A stretch of DNA of 64,000 nucleotides from the NCBI GenBank assembly GCA_003116975.1, contig BGKB01000046.1, forward strand, positions 124,001 through 188,000, given 5' to 3'. Origin of the DNA: Aurantiochytrium sp. KH105. Lineage: Eukaryota > Sar > Bigyra > Thraustochytrida > Thraustochytriidae. This document shows, piece by piece, positions 19,943-30,584 of this stretch. Under the pieces are notes generated by a model. The model searched no databases. It was not told the DNA's origin and was given only the letters and a program-made list of their open reading frames with translations. The position numbers and the translations under genes were made by a program. Positions within the stretch are counted from its first letter, which is position 1. Every line of letters begins with the position of its first letter.

Positions 19943-21457
19943 ATGGACGAGGTCGGCGAGGAGCTGCGCGCGTGCGCGAAGCGGCTGGACCGGGGGTTCT
20001 CTGGCACCGAAGCAGAGCTCGATACGCTGGGCGCCATCCTGAAGACGTTCAAGACCGCCCTGCGAGACGCGGCCAAGGAGGAAACGGACGAAGACGCGAG
20101 TTCCCAGAAGCACGGTCAGGACAAAAAATTTCGCAAAACGCAGAAACGCAAGCTTGCCGTTGCCGAGCTTGGTACGAGGTTTGAAAAGGCTGCGACGATG
20201 GCCAAGCTTCGCGCAAACAACAAAAACATGCACGCTGCGCTTGGGAAGTTAGGCAAGGCGCTCGACAAGATTCTCTCGCCCGAGGATGTTGAGATTTTTC
20301 GCCACGCAGCCAAGAACGACAACATCGAAGAGGCGACGCTCTTTGACCTTTTCACGCTCGCCATTGTCGACCACTACATGCACTGCGGCCGCTTTGACCT
20401 GGCGCGAGAGGTTGCTGCCGAGATTGGCCAAGAAATCGATCAAGTCCGGGCGGAGCAATTTCAGGAGATTCATAGCATCATGTCGACTCTCGGTGCTGAC
20501 ACGACCGGCAGGCTGTCAGAAGAAGCATTGAGCCAAAATATGCCAAAAAGTAAGACAGACGTAGCGTCTGTGGACATTACAAAGGCTCTTGCATGGACGC
20601 TGAAACATGCCAAAAAACTCTCGCAACAGAGCTCTCCGGGACTTCTCTTTGAGCTGCACAAGCTGCACTTTCTTCAGTTGGTAGCGAGCGAAGATCCAGG
20701 CGCAGCAGTCAAGTATGCACGCCAAGAGCTGCACCCACTTTCCACACAGCTCCATGGCGGCAACGTAGCAGTAACAGCGCTCATGGGAAAGCTTGCAATT
20801 CCTCTGGAACAAAACGCGGTCGCCGCTCAACAGAGCGTGGTTCGCGAGATCTTTCGCGCGGAAGCTAGCTTTGTCTATGGGATTCCAGCTGAGTCCCCTC
20901 TCGTTGTAGCCCTTCAGGCGGGTCGACTCTGCATTCGAAAGTTACGCAAGTACTTTCGGGTCATCTTGGCGCGTCGCGCTGCCAGCGCAGCAGCTTCGGC
21001 GGCGGCAGACGATTCGATGTCTTCATCAGCAACGACAAACCCGCTCATGGACCGCATTGCGGAAGTGGCTGCTGCGCACCGCGCTGCACGAGCGCGCCGT
21101 TCGAGCTTCGCTGATTCGTCGCCTAGGCATCCGTCAACGGCGGTCTCGTTGGCGAGAACAGGGGCGCCTGCTCCTGATGGGGATGCCGTAGGGTCAGCAT
21201 CAAAGCCTTGGGCGGACCTTGAGCAGCTGCCGGTGAATGTGGACTTGGATACGCGATATGACTTTCACTCTGTGATCATTTGCCCTGTTTCAAAGGAGCA
21301 AACCTCGAAAGACAACGAACCGATGCTTTTAAGCTGCGGCCATGTCATCGCCAAGGCGTCAATGAAGTGCATCATCAAACCTGGGGCTGGCCGTCTCAAA
21401 TGCCCAACTTGCCAAGTGGATCAGAGCGCGTACTCTGCAATGCGACTTTACGTCTGA
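19943..21457 (+). CDS. RMD5: RMD5/GID2-type E3 ubiquitin ligase subunit of the GID/CTLH complex
   Basis: 504 aa; start at 19943 has an ideal context (GCCATGG). Rmd5 is one of the two RING subunits of the GID/CTLH ligase (in yeast it degrades gluconeogenic enzymes). Domains: N-terminal helical part 1-125; LisH about 133-165 (LFDLFTLAIVDHYMHCGRFDLA); CTLH about 170-245 (FQEIHSIMSTL, then FELHKLHFLQLV); CRA-like region with DPGAAVKYARQELHPL; a Ser/Ala-rich stretch near 350-425; and a C-terminal Gid-type RING 447-491, beginning CPVSKEQT and including LLSCGHVIAKASM and KCPTC. As usual for Rmd5 the RING lacks some of the classical zinc ligands. Its partner GID9/MAEA is not in the window. Confidence 0.93.
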   Translation: MDEVGEELRACAKRLDRGFSGTEAELDTLGAILKTFKTALRDAAKEETDEDASSQKHGQDKKFRKTQKRKLAVAELGTRFEKAATMAKLRANNKNMHAALGKLGKALDKILSPEDVEIFRHAAKNDNIEEATLFDLFTLAIVDHYMHCGRFDLAREVAAEIGQEIDQVRAEQFQEIHSIMSTLGADTTGRLSEEALSQNMPKSKTDVASVDITKALAWTLKHAKKLSQQSSPGLLFELHKLHFLQLVASEDPGAAVKYARQELHPLSTQLHGGNVAVTALMGKLAIPLEQNAVAAQQSVVREIFRAEASFVYGIPAESPLVVALQAGRLCIRKLRKYFRVILARRAASAAASAAADDSMSSSATTNPLMDRIAEVAAAHRAARARRSSFADSSPRHPSTAVSLARTGAPAPDGDAVGSASKPWADLEQLPVNVDLDTRYDFHSVIICPVSKEQTSKDNEPMLLSCGHVIAKASMKCIIKPGAGRLKCPTCQVDQSAYSAMRLYV

Positions 21458-21861
21458 GGAAAAGCTGTCGGGGCAATTGTAAACACGAAGAACAAGAACA
21501 AACAGGAAATGAGTACAACGCTGATTTTCATCATATCCGAGGACGAGAAACGTGCGCATTGGAAAAAAGCACGCAAAAAAAAGAAGGGAAAAGTACAGAA
21601 ACGGAGAGAGGGAATGAGTCGCAAATGCGGACAGTTTCTGAGATCAAAGGAACCCCACACAAAACTGAAACCCCAAATCGAAATAAACAGAACAAAAAAC
21701 AATCTTCGCGATGTATTACATACTTCGAGGCATGTGCGAGGCTTGTACGAGACATGTGCGAGGCTTGTGCGGGTACGAGAAGGGGCCGAAAAGAAGGAAA
21801 AGTAAAGGCTAGTTTGGGGACGAATGAGCCCGAGTAAGTCCAAAGGTCTTTCTTTCAATGA
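21458..21861. other. Convergent spacer RMD5 / TTC39
   Basis: 404 bp, rich in A and G on the + strand, with short Lys/Arg-rich frames of no evident meaning. It contains a 22-bp tandem duplication. Confidence 0.5.
21731..21768. repeat. Tandem repeat with 22-bp period (two copies)
   Basis: The 16-mer CATGTGCGAGGCTTGT occurs at 21731 and again at 21753, an exact 22-bp step, in the 3' spacer between RMD5 and TTC39. Confidence 0.85.
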
Positions 21862-23778
21862 TCATAAGTGCTTTTTACACTCGCGCAGACCCCCAGCGCA
21901 CTTGAAGGCAAGCATGTGATTAAAAGAGAATGGTCTCTTGCTGCTCTTGGCAAGCTTTTGGGAGCGCTCCAAAAGGTTTTTGGCAGTGAGGTAATCCTTT
22001 TGGCGCATCTTTACAGCCGCCAGCTCGTACATTGCCCAGGGCGGCGCATACGCATCGCTTGCAGCCAATGCAGCGATGAGGGCCTCGTCGGCATCCTTTG
22101 GCCGAGCAAGAGCATCGAGACCCGCCTCTGCGGCAGAAAGATCCCCGCTCAGAGCCGAAATGTGACCAATGATGAGGGTGCAAGCAGCGAGTTCTTCGAG
22201 AGCAATAGGGTTTGCGCCAGGGGGGACGCGTAAAAGGTCACGCGGTGCCTCGAGGCCTGTATCCGTTGCAATTGCCAGAATCTCGGCGCGGCGCGCAGCG
22301 AGCCACGCCAAGTTCGCTTCGCGATCTTTGCCCACCACGGGCGAGTAGCATTTTAGATGGCCAAAAATGTATAAAAGTTCGAACCCGAGAAGCTGTCGAT
22401 GAGCGCGACGTTGAAGCGTGGTCTGCTTGAGCATGATCGAGCGATCCATTCGCCCGAGATCAACATCCTGGCCCATCGCGTTCACCAGTTCCAAGGCGCG
22501 GGAAAAGTCAGGATCAGCCTTCATCGCATAGCACGAGGAAAGCATGGCAGTAGCAAGTACTTTGGCGCCAAATGAGCTTTCGGGCGAAGCAAGAGGTTCG
22601 AGAAGCTCGATGGAGGTGTCAAAACGAAAACACACCATGTGCAAAGTCGCGCGGTCATATTGGATGCGGTAGGCGTGAATGTCCGGTCGTCCGAGCGCAG
22701 CAATTTCGCTCATGACCAAGGGGGCGATATCGTCCAAGAGACTCATGGCCGCCTCGAGCTCTCCGCGGCGACGTAAAATGTGTGACGCAACGAGCTTACT
22801 CAGTACCGACTGCGGATCGCGCGAGAGCTCCTCAGATATTGTCTGGTGTGCAGTTGCCATGTGTTGACGAACATCATCATTGTACTCTTGCTGCGAGAGA
22901 AGTAAATGATGCAGCGCGAGAACGATGGTACCAAGCGTGCTGGGCTCGAACTCTTGTGACTGTAGCGCCAGTGCAAGTTGCTCGAGACCGGCCTCCTTGT
23001 CGGACTCAAAGCCAATTAGCGAAAAGACTTTTTGCAGAAAGGGGGGTAAATTGCTCAGCATGAGCAGAAATACCCCGCGTACGAGTTGCGCAAACTGCGC
23101 AGGGTCGCCCTCTACGGGTTTCTGCGGCGCGCTGCGGACGAGCAGCCATGTGGAGCGCAGCGTCAGAGCGCCTTTGATTTGAGCGTGTTTACTAAAGAGT
23201 ACCACGGCTCGAAAGAGAAGCATGAGGGCCTGCATTCCCGTAGCACGCCGCCATTCTGCAAGTTCGCGGCGAGCGACAGGTGAAAATTTGGCAAAATTCT
23301 TGCCGCTCGTGCTTGAGCTCCACGGGTGGGAGAAAGGAGACCCTCGCCCGGGCAGAAACGAGAGCGACTTGGGTGGCGCCGCAGCGTCCGAAAAGCGTCG
23401 TTGCGCTTCGCTTGCTGCCGCGCTGCAAAGCTCTTCGGCGATGTTGAGGCGGTCGAGGCAAGCGTCCGAGAGGTTGCGATCTCCGGCAAGAATCTGCCTC
23501 AGCACGTTGGCCATCGCGTATCGCGCCGCGCAGCCATAGTGCGACTTGGTCTTGCCGCTCGCCTCGAGGACCTCATCTGCTTTGCTCAGCTCCCCGGCTG
23601 AGAGGTGTTTGGCCGCGCGTTGCTCCACGGCGTTCGTCTCCGCCGTGGCGGGGTCCAGGTCCGGGTCCGGGGCTCCGCTGCTGCTGTCATCAGCAGTGCC
23701 GGCGTCTTGGCTTCGAGGCACGCCGGTGTCGGCCTTGGCCGCGTCCACGGAGACACCGCTGCTGCCGTCGGCGAGCAT
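21862..23778 (-). CDS. TTC39: TTC39/IML2 family tetratricopeptide protein
   Basis: 638 aa from the ATG at 23778 (G at -3). The frame is open about 33 codons further but contains no ATG before an in-frame stop, so this is the first usable start. The core signature is LPPFLQKVFSLIGFESDKEA followed by GTIVLALHHLLLS, characteristic of IML2 (yeast, inclusion-body clearance at mitochondria/lipid droplets) and metazoan TTC39. A preceding segment GALTLRSTWLLVRS matches the family's conserved helix. TPR-like helix pairs continue to the C-terminus, for example KDYLTAKNLLERSQKLAKSS. The N-terminal ~90 residues are low-complexity. Family is firm; molecular role in this organism is unknown. Confidence 0.87.
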   Translation of the reverse strand: MLADGSSGVSVDAAKADTGVPRSQDAGTADDSSSGAPDPDLDPATAETNAVEQRAAKHLSAGELSKADEVLEASGKTKSHYGCAARYAMANVLRQILAGDRNLSDACLDRLNIAEELCSAAASEAQRRFSDAAAPPKSLSFLPGRGSPFSHPWSSSTSGKNFAKFSPVARRELAEWRRATGMQALMLLFRAVVLFSKHAQIKGALTLRSTWLLVRSAPQKPVEGDPAQFAQLVRGVFLLMLSNLPPFLQKVFSLIGFESDKEAGLEQLALALQSQEFEPSTLGTIVLALHHLLLSQQEYNDDVRQHMATAHQTISEELSRDPQSVLSKLVASHILRRRGELEAAMSLLDDIAPLVMSEIAALGRPDIHAYRIQYDRATLHMVCFRFDTSIELLEPLASPESSFGAKVLATAMLSSCYAMKADPDFSRALELVNAMGQDVDLGRMDRSIMLKQTTLQRRAHRQLLGFELLYIFGHLKCYSPVVGKDREANLAWLAARRAEILAIATDTGLEAPRDLLRVPPGANPIALEELAACTLIIGHISALSGDLSAAEAGLDALARPKDADEALIAALAASDAYAPPWAMYELAAVKMRQKDYLTAKNLLERSQKLAKSSKRPFSFNHMLAFKCAGGLRECKKHL

Positions 23779-24463
23779 GCCGGCTGTCTTGCTGTCTTGC
23801 GGCGGTGGTTGCTGCTGCTGCTGCGGCTGCTGCCGACGTCTTGGCTGCCGACGTCTTGGATTTGCGAATTGTCGCAACGCCGACCTGGATTGTCGATCAA
23901 CATGCCATCATGGCTAAAAATGCAAGATTGTGAACAAAGAACAAAACGACAATGGCCGGGTTCCAGTGGTGGCAGTTCCAGTTCTGCGGGGCAAAGTGCG
24001 TGCAGTAAGTTGCTGCGATGTGGTGTGTCGGATGACGAGGAGGGCAAAACGGAGAAGAGCCACGCGTAAGGAGTCTTCTCACACTGGCAATTTGATCACC
24101 GAATGCTCCTTGTTCTCGCCGTCGACCTGAACTGAAAGGAGGACTCCGACCCATCATTTCTTCATCCTTCAAGACAGTAACATGTAATACGCCCAAACCA
24201 ACCTGGTTGACATGTAGTAAGTAGCCGCGTCGACAAGGACGACGGCTCTCTAGGGTGGCATCGTTGTGGGAAATGCCAGCAAAAGAAAATGCATAACTAC
24301 CACGATTCAAAAGGATCGCAGCGAACACAAAGATGTTTCACTCTCAATGATGAATAAAAGCAGAGCCGCCGTTCAAGTCAAAGATGTGCACAAATGTAAA
24401 CGTTCCTAGCCTGAGCATCCGGGATACCTTGCAGATGTTTGATGACTGCTTTTTCCTCGTTTT
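23779..24463. other. Spacer: TTC39 promoter and adenosine kinase 3' region
   Basis: 685 bp. CTG-rich repeats occur just upstream of TTC39, including a near-duplicated TGCCGACGTCTTGG at about 23831-23860. The rest has no recognisable feature. Confidence 0.5.
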
Positions 24464-25531
24464 CTAAATGTCCGGCTGCGGAGGCACGCTGCAGCCGCTG
24501 CGCTGGATGACAACGCGCGCGGCATAGTGACCGCTGCGCACGCACTCGGCAAGAGGCATGCCTGCGGCAAGACGAGCGAGAAAGCCGCCAACAAAAGCGT
24601 CACCCGCGCCGTTGGTGTCGACGAGAAGGTCGGTGTTAAGCTTGGGGACCGGGTAGTAAGTGACCGTGCCGTTGAAGGCGACAATGGTCGGCTCCGCACC
24701 TTGCGAGAAGACCACGGTACGCGGGCGGGCGCCAGAAACCTTGGGCATGGCGCTCAGGCGAAGAGCGGTCTCGGCGAGGTCGCAGTCCCAGCCCTGCTTC
24801 TTGGCAAAGGTCTCGGCCTCGGTCTCGTTGGAAAAGACAAAGTCCGTGTACGGGAGCGCCTTGTTCATCTGCTCCGAGAAAAAGTCGATGAGAAAGGGCG
24901 CCGAAAGGTTCATGGCGAAGATCTTGCTCTCCTCGGCCGCATGCTTGGCCACCGCCTCGATGGTCTCCGGGCCCTCCGGGACCGTCAGGAAGAAGCTAGC
25001 AATGTAAAAGATCTTGGCCTTCTCGATGATAGCCTGGATCGCCTCGGACTTGGTGTGCGAGTGCTTGTAGCAGTTGGCAGCATCGAGCTTGGTCACAAGC
25101 GAGCGCTCGCCCTCGTTGATGAGCACGGCGCACACGCCCGTCGGCTGCTCCGTGGTCTCGTAGTAGTGAGCGGCCACGCCAGCGTCGGTGCACGCCTTGG
25201 TGAGCTGCTTGCCAAAGTCATCCTGGCCGATGCTGCCAAGGAAGCCGGTCGCGCCCTTGGACTGCGACATCCACTGGGCCACGCGGATCGAGTTCTGGGT
25301 CGCGCCTCCGGCAATGTACTCGACGGGGTAGTCCTTGACGAGCTCCTCGTAGAGAGGCATCTGCTTCTCCTCCGCAAGGATGGCGTCGTTGAGCTTGACG
25401 CCGTACTTTTCAAAGAGCTCGGTCGGCACCACCGCGCTCACGTCGAGGAGCGGGTTTCCGATTCCCAGGATGCATCCCTCCGCGAGCTCCACGGGCGCGC
25501 CGGGGCCTTCGTACGTCTCGGCCTTGACCAT
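24464..25531 (-). CDS. ADK: Adenosine kinase
   Basis: 355 aa, normal size for the family. It phosphorylates adenosine to AMP in the cytosol, in purine salvage and to clear adenosine from the methyl cycle. It is a PfkB-type ribokinase fold: LGIGNPLLDVSA near the N-terminus, IAGGATQNSIRVAQW at the substrate lid, and the anion-hole motif DTNGAGDAFVGGF near 305-317 with catalytic Asp near D311. The ATG at 25531 has A at -3 and G at +4; the frame continues upstream only via a GTG. The C-terminal RSGCSVPP matches the ATP-site end of known adenosine kinases. Nothing unusual in the sequence. Confidence 0.97.
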   Translation of the reverse strand: MVKAETYEGPGAPVELAEGCILGIGNPLLDVSAVVPTELFEKYGVKLNDAILAEEKQMPLYEELVKDYPVEYIAGGATQNSIRVAQWMSQSKGATGFLGSIGQDDFGKQLTKACTDAGVAAHYYETTEQPTGVCAVLINEGERSLVTKLDAANCYKHSHTKSEAIQAIIEKAKIFYIASFFLTVPEGPETIEAVAKHAAEESKIFAMNLSAPFLIDFFSEQMNKALPYTDFVFSNETEAETFAKKQGWDCDLAETALRLSAMPKVSGARPRTVVFSQGAEPTIVAFNGTVTYYPVPKLNTDLLVDTNGAGDAFVGGFLARLAAGMPLAECVRSGHYAARVVIQRSGCSVPPQPDI

Positions 25532-26379
25532 CTTCTTTCTTCTGCTTCTTGCTTCCAAAGAGCGCTCGCTCCGGCAGCGAATCTTATCCTGCTTCGAATG
25601 CTGATGACGCCGCACCGCCGCGCGTTGTTAGTCGTCTCCCTGCGTCGAGTCCTCTCCGCCCGTCCGCCGCAGCCGCCCGCCCGCCGCGCTCGCGTCATCG
25701 CCGCGTCGCGGCCAAGATAGATGGATATTCCCGCCCTCCACTCGCTCGCTGCGCGCGAGCATGCCCACCGAGGGCGGGCGGGCACACCTCCCTCCCATGC
25801 GCATCTCGCGCCGCAGACGCAGCAGCCAGCCGCCCGGTGCGCCCGCGGCGCGCGCGCGCTCTGTCTGCGAGGACGGCCGGCCCTGGACGGGGCGCGCGTC
25901 GCGGCAGAAGGCCGCTGCCGCCCGAGTCGCGGGGCCGGCGCGAGCGGGCGGGCGGCGGCAAGATTCGCTTGCCTTGCTTGCTTGCTTGCTTGCTTACCTT
26001 CGCGATGATAGGGGTCTGTCTGTCTGTCTGTCTGTCTGTGTCTGTCTGTCTGCGCCCACCAATGATGCGCCGTGCCGTACGAGGCGATGCCTCGCGATGC
26101 GATACGTGTCATGTCATGTGTGATGGAGATTGAGAGCAGTACAGAGTACAGGAGGTACAGGCAGGGGGTGGTAAGCTCGTGGGTGATGATAGCAGCTGCA
26201 GGCAGGCAGCCAGGCAGGCAGCCAGGCAGGCCAACCTGTCTGAGATCATGAGCACGGTTATTTGGTCTGGCGAAAGAGAGCCAAGGCTCCGAGATCCGCT
26301 GGGTCGTCATCGCCTGTATGTAGGACGGCCGACGCAAGCAACGAGGAGCCGCCATCTGCGGGAAGCGTATAAAAATCGT
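25532..26379. other. Spacer: adenosine kinase promoter and FUSC1 3' region
   Basis: 848 bp. Very GC-rich next to adenosine kinase, then two tetranucleotide repeats, then a balanced 3' region of FUSC1. No gene is supported. Confidence 0.6.
25973..26052. repeat. Two adjacent tetranucleotide repeats, (CTTG)5 and (GTCT)n
   Basis: CTTG units at 25973-25992 and GTCT units at 26014-26052 (one interruption), about 440-520 bp upstream of the adenosine kinase start. Confidence 0.85.
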
Positions 26380-29300
26380 TCATGCGTCCTTCTTATTGTA
26401 CAGGTCAAAGCTCGTACGCTCCGCCTTGCGGAGTCGGTCTGCGTACTCGGGCTTGCGCAGAAAGCGCTCCATAAAGGTAAATAGGTCATCGAGTGCGTAA
26501 GAGATGTCAAGAAGACTGTCATTGAGCAGGGGCAGATTGCACATCATGGAAAGGTCATCGGAGGCAACGACACGGCCGAGAAAGAGATCGTCGCTGTACG
26601 CCCGAGCGAGAAAATCCTGCAAAATCTCCTCGAGCACGTGCGGCGTTGCAGCCACAGGTCGTAGCACAGGCATGGCGTCTCGGCGCTTGGAGCCAAAGCG
26701 AGCTGCAATCACGGCAAAAGCCGAGGTGAGCCAGCGATTCGATGCGAAAATATCACGCGCCGTGCTGGGTCGCATGGACACAAGCGTTTGCCCTTCTTTG
26801 TCACGCAAATAAATGTAAATCCCGCCGAGATGATGCAATTTCCACAATGAATGCCAGATGCGGCGCGTGCTGATCACAGCCTTGAGGTACAAGTCATGGG
26901 GAGCATCAAAGTTGATGTGCTGCATCGTCTCCAGCTCGGCCGAGCGCAATTTCGGTGTCATGTCGCCAAAGAGGCCACGCGCGATACGATTCTCAAACGA
27001 AGTCACATTCGCCAACTCGCGGACCATGTCATCCGGCTTATCGTACCGCTCCGTGAGGATCGTCTCGAAAAGGACGATAAAGTCCAAATACGCTTCGGAA
27101 AGCGCCTCTCGAATCATCGATCGACCGCTCGCGGGCCAGAGCAGCAGCGCCAGGACGAGAGCCACACCAGCTCCCACGGCGGAAGACGCGAGCACAAAAC
27201 CGCCTTGCTGCCAGATTTCCACCGAGTCAGGGTCCGACGACTCGGCAAAGACCACGGACAGACTGACAATCGTGCGAAAGGCAGCAAAACCGACATAGCC
27301 ATGTTTAGGTATCTTCGTCTTTTGCCAAAGATATGCGGCCAGCGACAAAAGCTCCACAGCATAGAGTATCCACTTGTGCCCCGAGCTCGCGCACCCATGA
27401 ATGCACGCGAGCTCCCAGGCAATGCCAATCACGAGGTAACCGAGAAACAATCCGACCAAACGATGGATGGTTCGTTCAATAACAAGACCAGCCTGGGTCT
27501 TGAACAGAATGACTTGAAAGGTGAATACCGCGTTGAGCAGCTGCACCGACGAATACCATTGGTACGAGCTCTCGAGCACGCCTGGCAAAGCCAAGAGCGT
27601 GGTGCCAAGCGCAAACTTGAAGGCAACCTTCCAGAGCCGGCTCGAGAAAAACTCAGAAACGCCATGCTCCGTGACAGCCAGACAGCCGTCAAGTGGAGTA
27701 TAAAAGGTTTCGCGGTCAACCACTGGGAGCACGGTGAGAAATTTCGTGGGAAAGGGAAACGTGAGTCGCCACTCGCGCTTCCATCGACGTTTATCTGCCC
27801 CGGGTTCCGCCGCAAGCTCCTGCCACGCCTTGCGGTGCAGAGTAACCAGTTTGAGCAGCACGAGAATATAGGCTGCAAGCTTGGTACGTTTGAAAAACGC
27901 CTTGTGATTCGGTCTCGAGGCATCGGGGGGCTGCAATGCATGTCTTCGAAGGAAGCGCCGCATCCAAGTGAGGGCGAGGCTATGAAGATTCTTAGCCAGT
28001 CGGTCGAGAAACCTCTGCTCACGCCTCAAAAGAAGTAGGGCTTGCCGCTCCTCTTCAGAAAAATCTCTACGCTGCCGTGGAGGCGCCGCGGCCAGCTGGG
28101 CGAGCCGATGTGCGCCCATTTCAAGCAAAAGATTGATCTGCGTCACGAGAATCGGAATTCGCGAGCGCTCCATTTCCTTGCGCTTCTTCTCGCCCTCTTC
28201 CATGTTCTCATTCTCTGCAGCCTCGATCTCGAGAAAGAGTGCTTTTTCAGCCTCGAGGGAGCGAGCAGCCTCCTCAGGATTGGCGCGCATCCGCGCATAA
28301 GTACGTTGCAATTTGGTTAGGAGATCAGTTGCGGCCGAGCGCGCAATTCGAGTGACGCCCAGAGTGCGCTCATATCGCTCCACGTACACCATCCCCTCGC
28401 CACGAAATCGAAAACGAGTTTCCATGAGCGCCGAGTCCATCCACTTTTGCGCCAATGGAATCGAGGCTACCTCTTGCTCGCGCGCTTCGGAGAGAGCGTC
28501 GAGCAAATCCGAAGGAACGCCAATGGCCTCCGTTTGGGCCGTTGGGTTCAACGTGTACACGGCGATGCGGTCATACACTGGCCGCAGGCGCCGGAGCATC
28601 TTGGCGTACGAGCAGTACCGGCTGTAGAGAGCATTTCTTGCTGGCACTTCTGCGCGCCATGGAAAGATTGCCATTGCACCGAACCAGTGCAAAAAGAAGG
28701 GGAGGGCAATGGCAAACGATGCACCATTGAGTTTGGCTAACGCGAGGTGAAATTTTTCATCCTCGGGCTCGTTCTGAAAATTGTAGATACGCCATGCTGA
28801 AATGTGGACGAGGGTGTAGGTGATGGATTCGACCACCATGCATAGCGTGCTGTAGGAATTCGTCAAGCCGACCAACATGGCAAAAATCAGAAAGAGGCCA
28901 AGAAGAAACATGAACGCACCGATATTGTCAGTGGCGATGACAAACATGAAGACCGACCACGCATAAAAGAATGGCCAAGTAAATGCGAATGAAAGCCATT
29001 GTTGTACCTCGACCCCAATGCAGGTGTCATTGAGAGGTCGCAATGCGAGAATCAGGACGAAGATGGGGATCAGGATGGAACTGCCCTGCGAGATGTCGCG
29101 AATCGCCGGAAAAAAGGGAAGCAATAGCGCGAGTGCCGCGACAATGGCGTCGCGAGCGAGGATCATCTGCAGCCGCGTGAGCGCGGGAATGCCGCCCTTG
29201 TTTGGAGGCGAGGGTTTCGCGGCCCCTAGTTCCGGCATGGGTTTGGTCCCGCCAAGAGCCTCGGCAGGACTCGGATGTTCCTTGCCCTCCACGGGCACGC

Positions 29301-29691
29301 CAAGCTCGGGGTCCTCCGAGGACGACGCTTTGGGTGCTCCTGCTTCGGGATGCGCCTCATCTGATTTGCGAACGTGGCTATCAAGAGACTCGATGGGTGG
29401 CGTGCTCGTGCGAAGCTCGGCCGGCACTGGCAAAGGCTTAAGAGGCGGGCTACCTGCATTGGGAGGATACGTTTGCGATGCTCCTAGGGCGTCGCGAAGG
29501 GTCTCCCGTGCGTAATCGCTCACTTGGCGCAGAATGTCGATGTTTTCCTTTTCGCCATCCTCCTCCTCCTCGACGTCCGCCTCGAGGTCCTCCTCGATTT
29601 CTGCAAGATCTTCGAGCTCGACTTCTGCGGCCTCATCGAGTTTGCTTTGCAGGCGCTGCGAGTTGAGGTCCTGCGTCCAGTCTTGAAACAT
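26380..29691 (-). CDS. FUSC/ArAE (BRE4-like) 12-TM membrane protein, paralog 1 of 6
   Basis: 1103 aa, ATG at 29691 with A at -3. Layout: acidic cytosolic tail 1-178; first six-helix bundle about 180-345; middle cytosolic domain 346-686 containing RLRPVYDRIAVYTLNP; second six-helix bundle about 690-855 ending WPASGR; C-terminal domain 858-1103 with WKLHHLGG, RPSTARDIF, PVLRPVAATP and PEYADRLRKAE. Two hydrophobic bundles each followed by a large soluble domain is the plan of the fusaric-acid-resistance/aromatic-acid-exporter superfamily and of fungal BRE4-type proteins (Pfam ArAE_2_N, FUSC_2). Substrate is unknown: relatives move aromatic acids, malate or are endomembrane proteins of unclear function. 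It is the most downstream copy of the array and resembles paralog 6 most in the second bundle. Confidence 0.82.
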   Translation of the reverse strand: MFQDWTQDLNSQRLQSKLDEAAEVELEDLAEIEEDLEADVEEEEDGEKENIDILRQVSDYARETLRDALGASQTYPPNAGSPPLKPLPVPAELRTSTPPIESLDSHVRKSDEAHPEAGAPKASSSEDPELGVPVEGKEHPSPAEALGGTKPMPELGAAKPSPPNKGGIPALTRLQMILARDAIVAALALLLPFFPAIRDISQGSSILIPIFVLILALRPLNDTCIGVEVQQWLSFAFTWPFFYAWSVFMFVIATDNIGAFMFLLGLFLIFAMLVGLTNSYSTLCMVVESITYTLVHISAWRIYNFQNEPEDEKFHLALAKLNGASFAIALPFFLHWFGAMAIFPWRAEVPARNALYSRYCSYAKMLRRLRPVYDRIAVYTLNPTAQTEAIGVPSDLLDALSEAREQEVASIPLAQKWMDSALMETRFRFRGEGMVYVERYERTLGVTRIARSAATDLLTKLQRTYARMRANPEEAARSLEAEKALFLEIEAAENENMEEGEKKRKEMERSRIPILVTQINLLLEMGAHRLAQLAAAPPRQRRDFSEEERQALLLLRREQRFLDRLAKNLHSLALTWMRRFLRRHALQPPDASRPNHKAFFKRTKLAAYILVLLKLVTLHRKAWQELAAEPGADKRRWKREWRLTFPFPTKFLTVLPVVDRETFYTPLDGCLAVTEHGVSEFFSSRLWKVAFKFALGTTLLALPGVLESSYQWYSSVQLLNAVFTFQVILFKTQAGLVIERTIHRLVGLFLGYLVIGIAWELACIHGCASSGHKWILYAVELLSLAAYLWQKTKIPKHGYVGFAAFRTIVSLSVVFAESSDPDSVEIWQQGGFVLASSAVGAGVALVLALLLWPASGRSMIREALSEAYLDFIVLFETILTERYDKPDDMVRELANVTSFENRIARGLFGDMTPKLRSAELETMQHINFDAPHDLYLKAVISTRRIWHSLWKLHHLGGIYIYLRDKEGQTLVSMRPSTARDIFASNRWLTSAFAVIAARFGSKRRDAMPVLRPVAATPHVLEEILQDFLARAYSDDLFLGRVVASDDLSMMCNLPLLNDSLLDISYALDDLFTFMERFLRKPEYADRLRKAERTSFDLYNKKDA

Positions 29692-30584
29692 CTTGTCCCT
29701 TTTCTCAGCTCGCGCCTACTTGAGCCCGCCTGCGAAGCCCGTCCGTCGCTGGGACCTCCCTCGCCTCGCCTCGCCTTACCGCGCGTCCACCGGCACGCGG
29801 CGTGCTCCGCTTTTGCAGCTTGGTTCTCTCGGTCCTGGCCGCGCACCAGGCACTTGCGAGCGAGCAAGCTGGTTCTACCTGCTCAGACCCCACGCCTCGC
29901 CTCGCCTCGCCGCGGCCCTTGCGCTGCCTCTGGCTGGCCTCTCGCGAGTCAGGTCGCGCCGCGCGTCAAGTTGCGAGTCGAGTCGAGTCGAGTCGAGTCG
30001 AGTCGAGTCGAGTCGCGCGTCGAGTTGCGAGTGGACTTGCGAGTCGAGTTGCGAGTTGAGTGAGTCCAGGTGACGCGACGCCTTAGGAGCGCGCCTCCAC
30101 AAATCGCCGCCGCGTCGCCCGCCTCGCCCCTCTCCTCCTGTTCGCGCCCTGCCGCTCCCTCCCTCCTCCGCTGCCTCGCCCGCTCTCGCCGCGAGCGCCG
30201 GCGCGGGAAGTCTGCCTTGCGCCAGGCCTCCGTTCCCCCCCTTTGCGCGACTGCTGAGCCGAGCGAGCTGTGCTGAGCCCGAGCTCGAGGCCGGCCCCGG
30301 CACGCCGCGGCGATGCGATGCGGTGCGGGGCGGGGCGATGGAGCGATTCGGCAGCAGGGAGTGTCTGTCCTTTGGAGGTTGGGGTGGATGTGAATGGAGG
30401 GGGAGAAGATCACATGATTGAGATGGCGAGGCTGTTGCGGGAATGTGGAGGGCTTCGCTCGAGAGCTGAGGGACGATTTTTTGGGGCCAAGGTTCTGCGT
30501 GCAAGGAGGACAAGATGCACGAGGTGAAGGAAAGGAGAAGTTGTTAGAATTAGGAGACATGGGTTTGGTGTTGTTGGGCTTATT
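29692..30584. other. Spacer: FUSC1 promoter and FUSC2 3' region
   Basis: 893 bp. GC-rich next to FUSC1 with a GAGTC repeat; the part next to FUSC2 is more balanced. No gene. Confidence 0.55.
29975..30014. repeat. (GAGTC)8 microsatellite upstream of FUSC1
   Basis: Eight perfect 5-bp units, followed by degenerate GAGTTGC-type copies to about 30060; starts 284 bp upstream of the FUSC1 ATG. Confidence 0.92.

Noticed and set aside
24527-25720. 397-residue + strand frame opposite adenosine kinase
   Set aside because: Antisense mirror, Leu/Gly/Arg/Val/His-rich with no domain; it also runs into the promoter.
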